A stretch of DNA of 64,000 nt from Vandiemenella viatica (GCA_031002005.1 JARYHS010008074.1:8316924-8380923); one strand, 5' to 3'. Positions 33,175-45,606 are shown, numbered from the stretch's first letter. Numbers and translations are program-made. Notes: a model not told the origin generated them from the sequence alone.

Positions 33175-35510
33175 TCATTTTTGTAATTGTGGACAACTTT
33201 GTCACCTTCTGCTTCGATACACCATTTATACCATTTTATCAGTCATTCTTAGTTACAAAATTCCAAGAAGAAAATTCTGTCACAGATTTAAATAGGTTCT
33301 GAAGCAGAAACTCTTTCAGTTTGGACTTAAAGTAGTTGGGTTTTCGTAGATAACATTTAATTTCTATTGGCAAGACATCGAATTAGGAAGCTCCAGTAAA
33401 TGTTATCCCTTTCTGTACAATTGACAGTGATTTGTAATCCTTGTGGATATTATATTTATTCCTAGTATTATGGCTATTTATGTCAGCATTAAGAATGAAG
33501 TGTTCAGGATTTTCCACTACAAATGATAGTATGGAGTATACATACTGTGCTGGCATTGTTAGTACACCAACGATTTTAAATAGATTTCTGCACGACGTCC
33601 GTGGGCTTGCTCCACAAATAGTTCTTATAGCACGCTATTGCATTTTAAATACCCTCTGTTCTTGTGAAGAGTTTCCCCAGAATTAGATGCCATAAGTGAG
33701 CAGGGAATGAAAATATGCGAATTATACTAACTTTCTGGTTTCTATATTAGCTATTCTAGATATTACCTTCAGTGAAAACGTTGCAGAATTCAGTTTTTTT
33801 AAGAAGCCGTTGAATATATTGTTTCCAGTTCATTTTGTTATATATATATATACCCAGGAATTTTGTGAAACTGCTTTCATTGATCACTTTTCCTTCTGAT
33901 ATTACATTACAGCCGTCCTTTGTTTTAGTTTTTGTAACAAATTGAAGTAACTGTGTCTTTTCTACATTAAGTATTAGTTTGTTGACATTAAACCAACTGT
34001 TAATTTTCATTATAGTATCATTTGCTGTGTTTTCGAGGTTTTGTACTAATGGGTCTTTCAACGATATGATAGTATCATCTGCAAAGAGCACCTTGAGTTC
34101 ATTGTCACCTAGTATATGTGGGAGATCATTTATACAGATTAAGAAGAGCAGAGGGCCAAGAATTGAACCCTGAGGCACACCACATTTAACTATACCCCAT
34201 TCTGAGTTTATAACATCTAATGTATTAGCATCTTTCAGTGATACACATTGCTTTCTATTTTCCAGGTATGATTTAAACCAAAGTCCTGGCTTACCACTAA
34301 CTCCATAGTGGTCTAATTAACCTAGTAGAATCTCATGATCAACACAGTCAAAATCCTTAGCAAGATCACAGAATATACCTAGGGACTTTAATTTTTTATG
34401 CATTGATTCCAGTATGTTGTTTACAAAAGCAAAAATTGCTGAATCTGTTGAAACGCCTTGTCTAAAACCAAACTGAGTAGGTCTATCTTTTATGAATGTG
34501 CATACACCCTTCTGTACATTACTTTTTCAAAGATTTTTGAAAATGCTGTTAGAAGTGATATGGATCTGTAATTCTCAATCTTTGACGTATCACCCTTTTT
34601 ATAAAGCGGTTTGATTATTGACTTCTTGTGTGTTTCAGGGTGATACCTTCTTCAAAAACTATTACAAATATGACTAATAACTCTACTAATGCTGGTGTTA
34701 CATTTTTTCACTACATGGGTTGAAACTCCATCATAACCAAATGACTTTTTATTTTTGAGGGATTTAATAATTTATTTAATTTCATTTTGAAATAGAGACA
34801 TAGATTCTATTTTTGGGGACAAGGATTTAAGTATTTCTATAGCATCCATGTTCCCAACATGTTTTCCTTTTATTTTTTCAGCAACTGTTAAGAAGTAGTT
34901 ATTGAAAGTACTTCCTACATAAGAGGGGTCATTTACAAGTTTATCATTAATGCTTAAAGATATAGGTTTATGTTCAACGGATGATACAGTTGTTTCTCTT
35001 TTAATAATATTCCAAACACTATTTATCTTATTATCTGAACTACTAATCTCATCGTTTATGGCCAAATGTTTAGCTTCTTTTATTACTTTGGTTAAAATTC
35101 TGCAGTAAGTTTTGTAATGTTGTCTGAGAACCATATTATCAGTATTCCTAACTTTTATATACAATTCCCTTTTATGTCTTCACGATGTTTTAATACCAAC
35201 TGTAACCCAATTTTTGTTTACTCTTTTTTGACCAATTGGAGCTAGTTATGTAGGGAGACACCTTTCGTAAATTTCCAAAAATCTTTGGTGAAGGTAATTG
35301 AATTTATTGGTTACCACCTTTTAATTTATAAACAGTGCTCCAGTCCTCATTGAGAAGTTCATCATTTAATGTATTTTTGTATTGCTCTTTAATTTCATAA
35401 CGTTGACAAATCCGTTATTTTTGTTATTTTCATTTCCATTTCCCACAACATCCAAAGTAGTTATTTGAGCATTATGGTCCGACAAACGATTTTCAATTGG
35501 AACTTGTAAC
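33175..35510 (-). mobile_element. LINE-C, 3' half (RT), cut by an LTR element
   Basis: The minus strand carries, 5' to 3', a linker (MVLRQHYKTYCRILTKVIKEA and VWNIIKRETTVSS, 34,772-35,164), a degraded RT middle (34,200-34,770), and then MPQGSILGPLLFLICINDL with VLFADDTIISL, the catalytic block (33,756-34,178). C-terminal words such as NTRNKYNIHKDY run to about 33,230. The other half continues at 40,531 after the LTR retrotransposon. Stops and frame changes are present. It is a separate LINE family from LINE-A. Confidence 0.8.
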
Positions 35511-35514
35511 AGCC

Positions 35515-36192
35515 CTTATACCTGAATTTTGAATAGCATTATACTGTATGAAGTATTTGTAGTGAGCTAAAGTTTGCTTGAAAGTGATTTGGTATGTTTA
35601 TTTTGTAATTTCTTGTAAATCAGTGTATATATCCTTTGTTTTATGTAAGAAAATTATTTAAAGTCCAATTAATATGTTTAAGAACCGAATGGTGCAAGAG
35701 AAATTCTTAAATGTTTGTAATTACATATATTAATGTAAGTTACGATGTCTACAGGACAATTTTCTTCAGTTTGAAAGGATTTCTGTAAATAATTTTGTAT
35801 TTAAGTACCTATAATTACCATTTCTGATCACTTTGTAATGTTATTAATTAATTTTGTATCAATTCCGATTGTTTTTAATATGTTTGATTGTTTGAGTGAT
35901 TGTTTATGATCGAGAAATATCGGGCGGATGCCTTTGAAGAAATCTCGTAATTTCGATAGACTCTATATATACAGATCGCCTGGACAGAGAAGTTTTTTTT
36001 CATTCAATTTTCGATTCAATTCAAGTATTCAGTTAGTAAGTCAGTATTGCATTTTTGGATTGTAACAACTACGCTTGTTAATATCGCTGACTTGTTTTGA
36101 TTGAAAATAAACAAGCATCTTCAAAAATAATTTGCTTGGTGGACTTTTTTAATTAATTAATGCAGTAATTAAATCACCAAAGAACCTTAATA
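35515..36192 (+). repeat. 5' LTR
   Basis: Starts tgtaacagcccttat and ends ccttaata. A TATA-like box (35,963-35,970) and a poly-A signal aataaa (36,106-36,111) are visible. It differs from the 3' LTR at roughly 15-20 positions including indels. Confidence 0.93.
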
Positions 36193-36210
36193 TGGCGACC
36201 GTTGACAGTG
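36193..36210 (+). promoter_or_regulatory. putative primer-binding site
   Basis: tggcgaccgttgacagtg directly follows the 5' LTR and begins with the TGG expected of a tRNA 3' end complement. The primer tRNA was not determined. Confidence 0.6.
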
Positions 36211-36694
36211 ACGAGAAGTTCTTAAACATCTGTGGGATGTTTATCTTCTAAAAAGAATCTGCAGAAAATTGCAACGAATTATCGGCGATAAGCGAACATA
36301 ACCTGCGAGAAAATTTCGACCGGCTACGACACGTAGAGGTTATACAGGCGACACGGATTTGACGGCAAGCGGATCTTCTTCGGCCTAAGGCGGAGATTTT
36401 CCAACGGGAATCGGCTGTAATCTTCCGACGACGAGTGGATTTTCTTCGGCCTCAAAATCGTCTTCCTACAGTGGATTGTGGAAAGTGTGGTTAAGTGTTT
36501 GAAGTCAGTGTGGTGTTTAATGGTTAAATAAGTGCTTCTAAGTGAAATTTAATGTGATACAAAAGTGAGGAATAACTGTAAGTACGGCATTGAATATTCA
36601 AGTGATTTCTTTTGCATGTTATTGTGTGGCAGATTGGAAAGATTTTAATTTTCCTTAATTTTGTTTTTTATGTTGATTTTGCTAATTACTAAAA

Positions 36695-38061
36695 ATGGCT
36701 GATAGTCAGAACCTGCAAGCTTTTCTAGAGTCCTTTGTAGCCAAATTTGACGCTAAATTTTCTGAATTTAGGAGTGAGTTAAGGAATGAGTTAAAAAGTG
36801 ATAATGATAACAAATTTTCATAATTTAAAACTGAGTTAAATCTTGATAGCAAAATTTCTGAAATTAATTCCCAGTTTGCTGTAATCAATGATCAGTTTTC
36901 TCAACTGCAACAAAACAATGATAAAACATTCTCTGATTTGACTAAATGTTTTGATGTTAAAATCGCAGAGCAATTTCAGGGTTTTAGCTCTCAATTCAAG
37001 GAAGATATTAACAATTTAGATTCTAAATTGGGGAAGGTAGTAACAGAATGTAAAGAGAAATTTGAAAAGGTTACAAAATTTTGTGAACAGAATAAGGCTG
37101 AATGTGAAAATTTGATTTATAAAGAGGTGAAGGAAGTAAGTGAAAATTGTGATAAGATGAGGGAGGAATATGTTGCTTTATTCCAAGCCAGTGATAGTAA
37201 AGCTGCTCAAAGGGTTAATGAGTTGAGACAAGAGGTGGGATTAAATATTAATACATTGGTGCAGCAGCAGGAACAGTTAGCGCAGGGATTAGAAAGTAAC
37301 TTTAATCAGTTAGAGAAAAGGGTTACTGGGTTGCAGATACAGTTAACTCAAGCTCCCACACTAGGTAACACAATTGTTAGTGCTGACATTAAGGAAGAAT
37401 TTGAATTCTATGATGACAGTGGAAGACTTCACCCTATTGAGTTTATAGATAATTTTGAAAGATCAGACTATTTTAATTTGTTACCCGATAGTAAGAAAAT
37501 TGCACTTGTGGGTAAACATCTAAAGTCTTACGCTAGGACATGGGGTGATAGACAAGCTAGGGAAGTGACTGACTACAAGCTGTTTAAAGAAAACTTTTTG
37601 AAACATTTTTGGTCGACAAGTAGGCAGATTCAAGAAAAGAGAGAGTTGATGACTGGAACCTGGTCGGGAAACTCAACATGATTTTTTTTCATAAATGTTG
37701 GATCCGTTGTAAGTACTTAGACCATCCATATGGAGAGGAGGAATTCATTGATTTGATTGGAGCTAGGCTACCTCAGCAAACAAGAAATTTAATTGCCACT
37801 TTGGATGTAGTAAATGTGGATAGAGTTTCTGAATTGTTGAGACGCTTGGATGCCCAGGAGTCATTCAATGAACAACATTACCACCATCAACACCATAGGA
37901 GGGGCAGCAGGAGTCCCCTTAGAAGGGGTAATGGGTCAAGGTATGGTAGATCTAGGAGACGGGATCGTGATAATTACGCAAGAAGGAATGATAATGGGGA
38001 AGTGAGAGAACAGAACTATCAATCTGAAAGGGAAAGGCAGCATGGGGGGCAGACAAACTAA
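36695..38061 (+). pseudogene. gag: LTR element gag: coiled coil, capsid-like, basic tail
   Basis: The ATG at 36,695 opens MADSQNLQAFLESF. One in-frame TAA (36,821) and one frameshift in a T run (about 37,680) break the frame. Residues up to about 230 are rich in Q/E/K/L heptads and look like a long coiled coil (NNLDSKLGKVVTECKEKFEK as a sample). A retrotransposon capsid core follows (EEFEFYDDSGRLHPIEFIDN-type start; YARTWGDRQAREV; YGEEEFIDLIGARLPQ). The end is Arg/Ser-rich (SRSPLRRGNGSRYGRSRRR), a nucleocapsid without a CCHC knuckle. It would package element RNA in particles. Confidence 0.75.
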
Positions 38062-38099
38062 AGACCACCCCTGTGATGGGCCCCGCAGTGGTGGACAAG

Positions 38100-39224
38100 A
38101 ATGTGGGTCCAGGTACCAACTGCTATAGCGTTAATACCATTTTTATGAATAATCCCCGAGAAGATTAATTGGAAGAGGTGGGGGTAGCAGCAAGTGAATT
38201 TCAGGATAAGGTTATGATAGATGTAATTAATGATGTTGATGATGTAAAGGTTGATAATAAGATAAAGCGGGAAGGGGACCACCATAGTACCTTATCACTA
38301 GAATCAGTGTGCGAAAGTAATAATTTTCATGTAGAAGATTTTCGAAATGGTCACAGCTTAATTACAAAAAGGGGTGCAGAATTTATAGTGCATACTACAG
38401 TGTGGAAACTTGTAAGATCCAGAATGGCATAGTTGGGACTATGTGTGCTAGTATAGGTGGTAATGAAGTTTGTAGAAGTGCGGAAATCGAGAAGTTTCTC
38501 AGATATCTTGAAGATGAAGGTGATACAGTGGTGTGGATAGGAGAACCAGATGAGGAGGAGAATTGTAAGTCAAAGTATTTGTCTTCTGAAGAGAGAGAGG
38601 TTGAAAAGCCATATGTACCAATCCCTAAGTTAGAAAAATGTCCTAATTTTGACCTAGCTGGTACGTTATTTAGCTCTTTATTTGGTGTAGATGATGACAT
38701 TGAAGAAATGGGTGGGAGTAAGGATTTATTTGTACCCGTTTCTGACTTGGAAAAATGTACAGAATGTGACTTACGTAGATGACACTATGTTTTGTACCCT
38801 CTTTGATGTGGAAGCTAATAGTGAAGTAGTAGTTGTTGAGAAAAATAATTATTTTGTGGAGGAAGTCAGTAAGCCAGATGTTAAAACAGATTTAGGTACT
38901 GATTCAGATAAGTTGGTAAGTTTAAGTAGTAATCAGATGATGAAGAGTGGGGTTGGGAGTAATGATGGACAAAACTGCAGTAGTGAGAATAATAAATTTG
39001 TATTACCAGTTGAGTCAGCAACATTGCTTTTAAGTGACAATCAATTTACTAAAACAGAACCATTTTATGTCTCAGCTGTTGTGTGGTTGTACCAAAGTCT
39101 GTTGTCTGAGATGATTGGAAGTTTGTGTTTTTGTCTGTATATAATGAAGCTTTGTGTAAATAGAAATGTAATATTAGATATGTATACAAAAGTTGAAGAA
39201 AACTGGAAGGTTAGGAAGAAGTAA
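38100..39224 (+). pseudogene. unrecognised acidic ORF of the LTR element
   Basis: After gag, near-continuous frames (38,169-38,432; 38,402-38,782; 38,691-39,224) read as one acidic protein with EIEKFLRYLEDEGDTVVW, EEREVEKPYVPIPKLEKC and a later repeat of the latter pattern, KDLFVPVSDLEKCTEC. A hydrophobic segment (SEMIGSLCFCLYIMKL) lies near the end. I see no protease DTG/DSG, RT or integrase motif. It could be a remnant between gag and a deleted pol, or an accessory gene. Function unknown. Two frame changes are present. Confidence 0.55.
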
Positions 39225-39830
39225 CTTACATGGTTCTGGGTTTCCAGGGAAATCCTGGAACCCACTTATGAGAATTAATTGAAATGCATGGTTTGGGGAG
39301 GGGTCAACAACCTGTAAATATCTAATTCTGTAAATAAGTTTGTGAATTGATGCATGTAAATAGTTTGTGTGAGTACTTAAGTTCAGATGCAGATGTAAGC
39401 ATTTCACTGTATAATTTTTGACAGTTTTGTGTAGAAACTTTTGGTGTTTCCATGATGTTGTGACTTTTTACATTGTGTTGACAAATTATCAGCTGTAAAA
39501 TGTAAACAGACTGTTGTCCTTAACAAGCAGATATCAAGTGTGTAATTTGGAGTGAAAATAATTGTAACTTAAGGTGATGGCATTGAACGTTTGTTGTGTA
39601 AAAACAGTAACTGAAAAAATGATTGGACCTGAGAAAAGAAAATTATTGTAACCAAAATCAGTGCCATGGACTATGTGCAGATGTTGTATGAAGAATTGTA
39701 CTTGTTCATTGTAAAAGTCATTATGGTGGATTGATTGTAATCTGTTCGTGTCTGCATTATGTGTACATTCAACCTGCTTAGATTCGTGACGGATTCAATC
39801 AATTTTAACTGTGTAAAATTAAGTGAATCC
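39225..39830. other. LTR element interior, non-coding
   Basis: A/T-rich sequence between the last frame and the polypurine tract. No frame or motif is supported. The missing pol region would normally occupy this part. Confidence 0.6.
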
Positions 39831-39841
39831 TGGGGAGGGGT
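39831..39841 (+). promoter_or_regulatory. polypurine tract
   Basis: tggggaggggt lies directly before the 3' LTR, the expected place for plus-strand DNA priming. Confidence 0.75.
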
Positions 39842-40526
39842 TGTAACAGCCCTTATACCTGAATTTTGAATAGCATTATACTGTATGAAGTATTTGTAGT
39901 GAGCTAAAGTTTGCTTGAAAGTGATTTGGTATGTTTATTTTGTAATTTCTTGTAAATCAGTGTATATAGCCTTTGCTTTATGTAAGAAAATTATTTAAAT
40001 CCAATTAATATGTTTAAGAACCGAATGGTGCAAGAGAAACTTCTTAAATGTTTGTAATTACATATATTAATGTAAGTTACGATGTCTACAGGACAATTTT
40101 CTACAGTTTGAAAGGATTTCTGTAATAATTTTGTATTTAAGTATCTATAATTACCATTTCTGATCACTTTGTAATGTTATTAATTAATTTTGTATCAATT
40201 CCGATTGTTTTTAATATGTTTGATTGTTTGAGTGATTGTTATGATCGAGAAATATCGGGCGGATGCCTTTGAAGAATTATCGTAATTTCGATAGACTCTA
40301 TATAAACAGATCGCCTGGACAGAGAAGTTTTTTTTCATTCAGTTTTCGATTCAATTCAAGTATTCAGTTAGTAAGTCAGTATTGCATCTTTGGATTGTAA
40401 CAACTAAGCTTGTGAATATCGCTGACTTGTTTTGATTGAAAATAAACAAGCATCTTCAAAATAATTTGCTTGGTGGACTTTTTTAATTAATTAATGCAGT
40501 AATTAAACCACCAAAGAACCTTAATA
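39842..40526 (+). repeat. 3' LTR
   Basis: Matches 35,515-36,192 along its whole length, with the same start and end words. Confidence 0.93.
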
Positions 40527-40530
40527 AACT

Positions 40531-42470
40531 GTTCCATGTGGTTCTAATTTATTGTGCTCTACAAAAATGTTATCAACAATGGTACTACTATCTTTTTGTA
40601 TTCTAGTTGTGAAATTTACAGTTTGATAGATATTAAATGATCTATGCATTCCTAGAAGATAATTTGTCTGGTTACATTCTACAGCAAAATTTATGTTTAA
40701 GTCTCCACAGAGGATAATTTCCCTTTTAGTTCGTGATAAATTTAATAGAACTGCTTGAAGTTTATTACAAAATTTAATGAAGTCTTCTGTGGGAGCCCTA
40801 TAAACTGTCAGCACTATAAAATATTTGTTATCTAATTCTAACTGTATTGCACAACATTCAAAATCTTGTTCTATACAGTATTTACTAACATCTAATGATT
40901 TTGTCTCAGTATTTTCTCTTACATATAATTCTGCACCACCCATTCTCATCTCTGACTTACAATAACATGAAGCTAATCTATATCCAATAAAAGGGAGAGA
41001 CGTATTTCAGAATTCTTCAGATGATGTTCTGTCAGACATACGATATTTACATTAAGATTCTATGATTTTTGGGTTTGTTCTATAGATATTATCAACTCAT
41101 CAAGTTTTCTTGAGATACCCCTAATGTTCTGATGGAACAAAGCTATTCTAGACTGACATTCTTTATTTTTTACTGTAATAACATTATGTACATTTCTTAA
41201 ATAACTCTTGACATTTGGCCGAAAAAAGATTGAGTCCTACCACCAATTACCACTGGGATGGGGTTCACATCCAACGTGCCTCTCCTGATGCTACTGGCAA
41301 TCATTTGCGTTAGCTTCTGCTTGCCCCGAACATTCAGGTGGGGTCCATGGGAGGTATGGTCACTCCGTGTTATGCAAGAAACATCTATCAGAGCAATGTG
41401 TGTTCGGTCGGCCTGACAATGCACGCTTCAGATCTGCCTGTGTACACTGTACATGACCACGCATCCAGGGTTGATCATAACGCTTGAAGAGGTCAACAAA
41501 ACCAACATTGGTGTGAGTGGTGTTTTCAGTAATATTGTCATTGTCTGTTTCAACACAATAATTGAGATTTCTGGACAGACTATTTCCAGGACCCACAACT
41601 ATAATTATATGATCCTCTTTAGTAAGATCTTTCCCCAGGTTTGAAATTTCATCCACAACATTGCCAAGTTCTGCATTAGGCTTAAATATACTACACACCT
41701 CAACATCAGAGCCCAGGCTTAACTATAACATTGCACTTAATCCTCTACCGTGACTACTTCCAAGCAATAACACCTTCTTGGATTTCTTTTTACGAGATTT
41801 GCACAATGTGTGCTTTTTCACAACTTTATTGCGATGAGACAGCCCTGCTGTGGTATCTGATACATCCTCAGTTAGATTCTCCAACACCCCAAAAGTATTG
41901 GAAACTTCCAACTGAAAATTTGTAGAATGCAGGTCCTGTTGTTTCCCTCCAGTTTTGGCTGCAGTCCACTGGAATTCCTTAACATTTGATGCTGCTTTTT
42001 CAGCCTTCAAAACATTGAGCTCCTTAGTTAATTCAGCCACTGTGGATTCGAGACAAGAGATCCTACTTTCTAGTTCACTCTTTTCCTTCCTATTTTTGCA
42101 AGTCAAACAACTCCAAGGAGAGTGAAGCGCATTTTCAGCTAAAGGGAATTAATCTTTTATCAGTGAAGGAAACAAGAAGTTACTAACAGCTTTAGTGTTA
42201 AAATTGTTTTGCTTGCTTGGTAAACGGAGAAAGGTGTGCCTTTGGCAAATTATATTGCAAAATAAGGAAAGGTACAACGTGTTTCAAACTTGTCGAACCA
42301 ACACCTTTTTGAACTATTTTAACTATGATACTTTTACTACACAGTGTTACTACACTCATATTCACTGAACACTCCACCAGACAAATATTTCGACACGTTA
42401 TTAAATATTAAAAGTAATTTAAAAGAGCTGGTATCAATTCACAACTTCCGCGAGTAAGAAACCAGAGATA
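40531..42470 (-). mobile_element. LINE-C, 5' half (ORF1 and endonuclease)
   Basis: On the minus strand an ORF1 frame (41,723-42,106) has a coiled-coil start (ELESRISCLESTVAELTKEL) and then KKVLLLGSSHGRGLSAML, the first block of an SGNH-esterase-like domain. The next frame (41,360-41,698) has IIIVVGPGNSLSRNL, equivalent to the GxND block. The endonuclease frame (40,521-40,949) starts GGAELYVRENTE and has LTVYRAPTED, IILCGDLNINF and DNIFVEH. The LTR element interrupts it just before the SDHNAQI block, which lies at about 35,480-35,510. Untranslated sequence extends to about 42,470. Confidence 0.8.
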
Positions 42471-42499
42471 TGCGGTACACAAATAAAAAACAAAAGTTT

Positions 42500-43075
42500 A
42501 AAAATTCTGCACTTGTTGCAGTGAATTGTGAGGGGATGTACGAGAGAAGTAAATGAATTGGGTTACAAAACTTTGGTCAGACCATTGCTTGAATATAGTA
42601 GTGTAATATCAAATACAGGAGTTGGCGAGGGTGCAAAAAGGGCTACTAGATTTTTTTCTGGAATTTATCGCAGAATGCATCAGTAACAGATATTAAAAAA
42701 GAGCTAAAATGGGATTCATTGCAAGACAAGAGGAGGATAAAGATGATCATGCGAGTGAAGGCATCTATTGGTGATGAGGCATGGAAGATAGTGGTGTAAG
42801 AATGAAAAGTAGTGCATGGAAGGGAAAAGATGACCATGACCACAAGCTGGCACTCGATTTCAGGCACAAGGGTGTAGGAAGATTGTCTTTTTTAGGTTAC
42901 GGTGTCACGGATAGGAACAAGTTAACAAGGAAAATTATGAATAATTCACCAAAAACGTTGAAATAATTTAAAGATTTGTAGAGGGCAAATGTAGGTGGGT
43001 GCAGCAAAAGGGGAAGATGGTTGTGTAGGGAAATTGCCACAGGAGCGCGCGCTCCATTGCAATTTAATTAAATAT
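42500..43075 (+). mobile_element. LINE-A 3'-end fragment
   Basis: Aligns by eye with 50,280-50,875: the same KGKDDHDHKLALDFR block (42,781-42,966) and the same end word gctccattgcaatt. The frame is broken. Only the RT C-terminus and 3' end are present. Confidence 0.8.
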
Positions 43076-43307
43076 TATATTCATTTTGACTACAATTACA
43101 TCTTTGTTAGATATTTTGCAGTTTAGGGTACACTCTTCCCGTATTTTTAACCCGAATTAACAGTTTTTTTTTACTGGCCAAACTATGCACAGTAACCGAA
43201 ATTACTTTTAAGCATTGTTATAATAATAATAATAATATTTAATTAAATTGAAATTATTATACAATCGAGTTAGAATTCAATTAGACTTTTCAACATACTG
43301 TCATGCG

Positions 43308-43428
43308 TTTTTTACCGTTATTTAACCGTTTAATGCTTTATTTCTTACTGTTTTACAACTTTTAACTATACACAATGCCAACAACAAAAGAAAACCAACT
43401 CTACAGATCTTAATACCGCCAATAGGTA
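43308..43428. repeat. dispersed repeat, copy 1
   Basis: Matches 51,995-52,113 in the same orientation (taccgttatttaaccgttta … cagatcttaataccgcca). The element type is not known. Confidence 0.7.
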
Positions 43429-43429
43429 C

Positions 43430-44517
43430 AATTATAAAAAGTCACAGGCTTCAAATTTGAAGAGATATTTCAGAGAACAATTCAGCAAATGGAAGGAAGG
43501 CTCAAGTACAGTAGAGTCAAGGTGGAAAGAGTTCAAGGATATAATAAGAAAGGGGAAGAAAAATTTATTCCAAGGCAAAAAATAAGAGAAGTAGAGAATC
43601 CTATGTACTATAATAGGGAAGTGAGTAGGTTAAAGAGGTTGGTAAGAAAATAACATAACAGAGTAAGAGACAGCAGGATAGTAGGGAATATTTAAAACAA
43701 CTAAACAAGGACTTAATAACAGCAAAGAAAATGGCCTAAAGATGCTTTTATGAAGAGTATTGTCAGTGCAGGAGGACCATTTTACTGATGCATCTAGAAA
43801 TTTCTATGGCTACTATCAGGAAACTGAGGGGAAGGGAGGGTGTAGAGACACATATAGATAAGGATGGAGAAGAAGTTACTGACGATTTGAAAAAGGTAGA
43901 GATTTTAAGTAACTGGTTCAGTGAAAGCATTAGGGACAATGAATCAGAAACAGGAGGGTCTAATTCGGAGAAATGACGATAGTAAAAAATTTAATATTCA
44001 TCCTGAAGAAATTATGAAGGAAATAAGAAAGCTGAAAAAACATAAAGGGGCTGGTGAAGATAATATTACTACAGATATCTTAAAGATAACCTGATGTGAC
44101 ATCGTACCTTTTCTAGAAATATTATTTAAATTGAGTCTGGATATTTGCTGCTTACCACAGGACTGGAAAAGTGCAATAGTAGTACCGGTACCTAACGGAG
44201 GGGTGAGAAATAGAGTTGAGAATTACAGACCAAACAGTATGACATCAGTGGTAGGTAAATTAATGAAAAGATTGATATGCAACCACATCAGAAATATATG
44301 TGGGGAAAGTAAGTGGTTTTCAAGCAAGCAACATGGGTATAGGCAGGGATATTCATGCGAATCTCAGTTGGTGGGATATATGCAAGATATTTCAGATGAA
44401 ATGGACAAGGGAGGCCAAATTGATAGTGTAGCACTAGATGTGTCTAAAGGCGTCTGACAGAGTAAGCCATAAAATAGTAGTAAATAAGGTAAAAACCATT
44501 GGAGTGGATCAGTGGCG
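43430..44517 (+). mobile_element. LINE-A copy 2, 5' part
   Basis: Parallels 27,730-28,790: EREGVETHIDKDGEEVTDDL-like words (43,788-43,976), then the RT words DWKSAIVVPVPNGG, NYRPNSMTSVVGKLMKRL and HGYRQGYSCESQLVGYMQDI with VALDVSKGV (44,131-44,457). The copy breaks off at ggagtggat, where copy 1 continues, and resumes near 49,800. Several frame changes. Confidence 0.8.
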
Positions 44518-45396
44518 TGGCTAGGGGGGGGGGCGGTGGGGGCGGTCCGCCCAGGGTGTCACCCGTTTGGGGGTGACACCCAAATTTCGAAAATAGTAAT
44601 CGAAATTAGTGTGACACAAAAAAAATAAACTTCTTTTATCCTTTGGTGTCGAAACACGTCTACTATTATTGTTATGAATATTTGTTTTTAGGTTGATCTA
44701 GCGCTTTTTCAAATGCGATCCAGGCGGCTGTGCTCATTCGTTATAGTAGAATATAATTGTTGGCAATACCGTGCGCTTAAACAAAGAGAGCACCGCTCTG
44801 TAGCTCAAATAATCACAAGAAATCGTTCATTGTTGTGCTTGCCGTCCGTAACCGTTGTTTGGCTTGTTAGAAGCGGCGGTGGATATAATTTAAGTTTTCT
44901 TGTATAAAAAGAGGAAGTTTTAAAATTAAAATTTATATATAATTGCTAAAATCATAGTAATTAGAGAGTTAAATTGTAAATCCTCGAAAATATTTAGAGA
45001 AAATTTGGAAATGAAAACCAAGCGTATGTCGGAATACGCGTAGTCTAGGTTTTAAAATTGTTTTACTTATTTAGAATTCCATTAGCTTTTAAGCTAAGAT
45101 TTACAAGAGCTTTGAAGTATTTCTAGTAATTTTTGAATTTATTATCTGACAGATTCGTGATGTACAAACTGAGTACATTTCGCGTTATCCGATTTACACT
45201 CTGCGTGCCTGCCTATTATCGACAGTGCACCTACATTCGACATGAAATCGTATCACGTTCGAATTTATGCTAGTAAAAACTGTGCATTAAACTAACAATA
45301 CTGTCAGGTTTCAAATCAATCTGAATGGGTCCAAGTGTTCGTTGATGGTATCGTCGGTCGTTGGTAATCAGTTTTTGTAAAGCTTGTGTTTAAAAC
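44518..45396. mobile_element. unclassified insert starting cagtggcgtggctagg
   Basis: The LINE-A sequence is cut exactly here by cagtggcgtggctagggggg, a G-rich start typical of hAT-type ends (an inference from experience). The matching opposite end was not found. It marks the start of a 5.3-kb block that separates two parts of LINE-A copy 2. No transposase frame is seen. Confidence 0.4.
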
Positions 45397-45606
45397 AGTC
45401 GGAACCGTAACTGTTGTGTATAGAACTGTAATGTAAATTATATGTATTTAAAACTGTAAAGGAAATGAAATATAAGTTGTTAACCTATGTAAATAGAACT
45501 GTAAAGTAATGAAATATGAATTGTCATAAAACGCAAAGAACTTGACTGCGTGGCTGATAAGGCCGAAAGCCATTTAAATAAATAAATAAATAAAAAGTCG
45601 GAACCG
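45397..45606 (+). mobile_element. short retro-inserted element with 11-bp target duplication
   Basis: agtcggaaccg occurs at 45,397-45,407 and again at 45,596-45,606. Between them lie 188 bp ending in an (aaat)n tail (about 45,572-45,594). The body holds about three diverged 35-40-bp units around the word agaactgtaa.gtaa, then gactgcgtggctgataaggcc. This is the signature of LINE-machinery retroposition of a SINE or a truncated LINE end. Confidence 0.85.

Larger units (their letters stand above)
35515..40526 (+). mobile_element. gag-only LTR retrotransposon (5.0 kb)
   Basis: Two LTRs of about 680 bp flank a 3.65-kb interior with a primer-binding site, gag, a second unrecognised frame and a polypurine tract, but no protease, reverse transcriptase, RNase H or integrase. 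The target duplication is AACT (35,511-35,514 and 40,527-40,530). Removing the element restores the LINE-C reading frame. It is non-autonomous and would need enzymes from a relative. Confidence 0.9.

Noticed and set aside
38402..39224. Envelope or pol gene of the LTR element
   Set aside because: One hydrophobic segment is not enough for an envelope, and no protease, RT, RNase H or integrase motif is visible.
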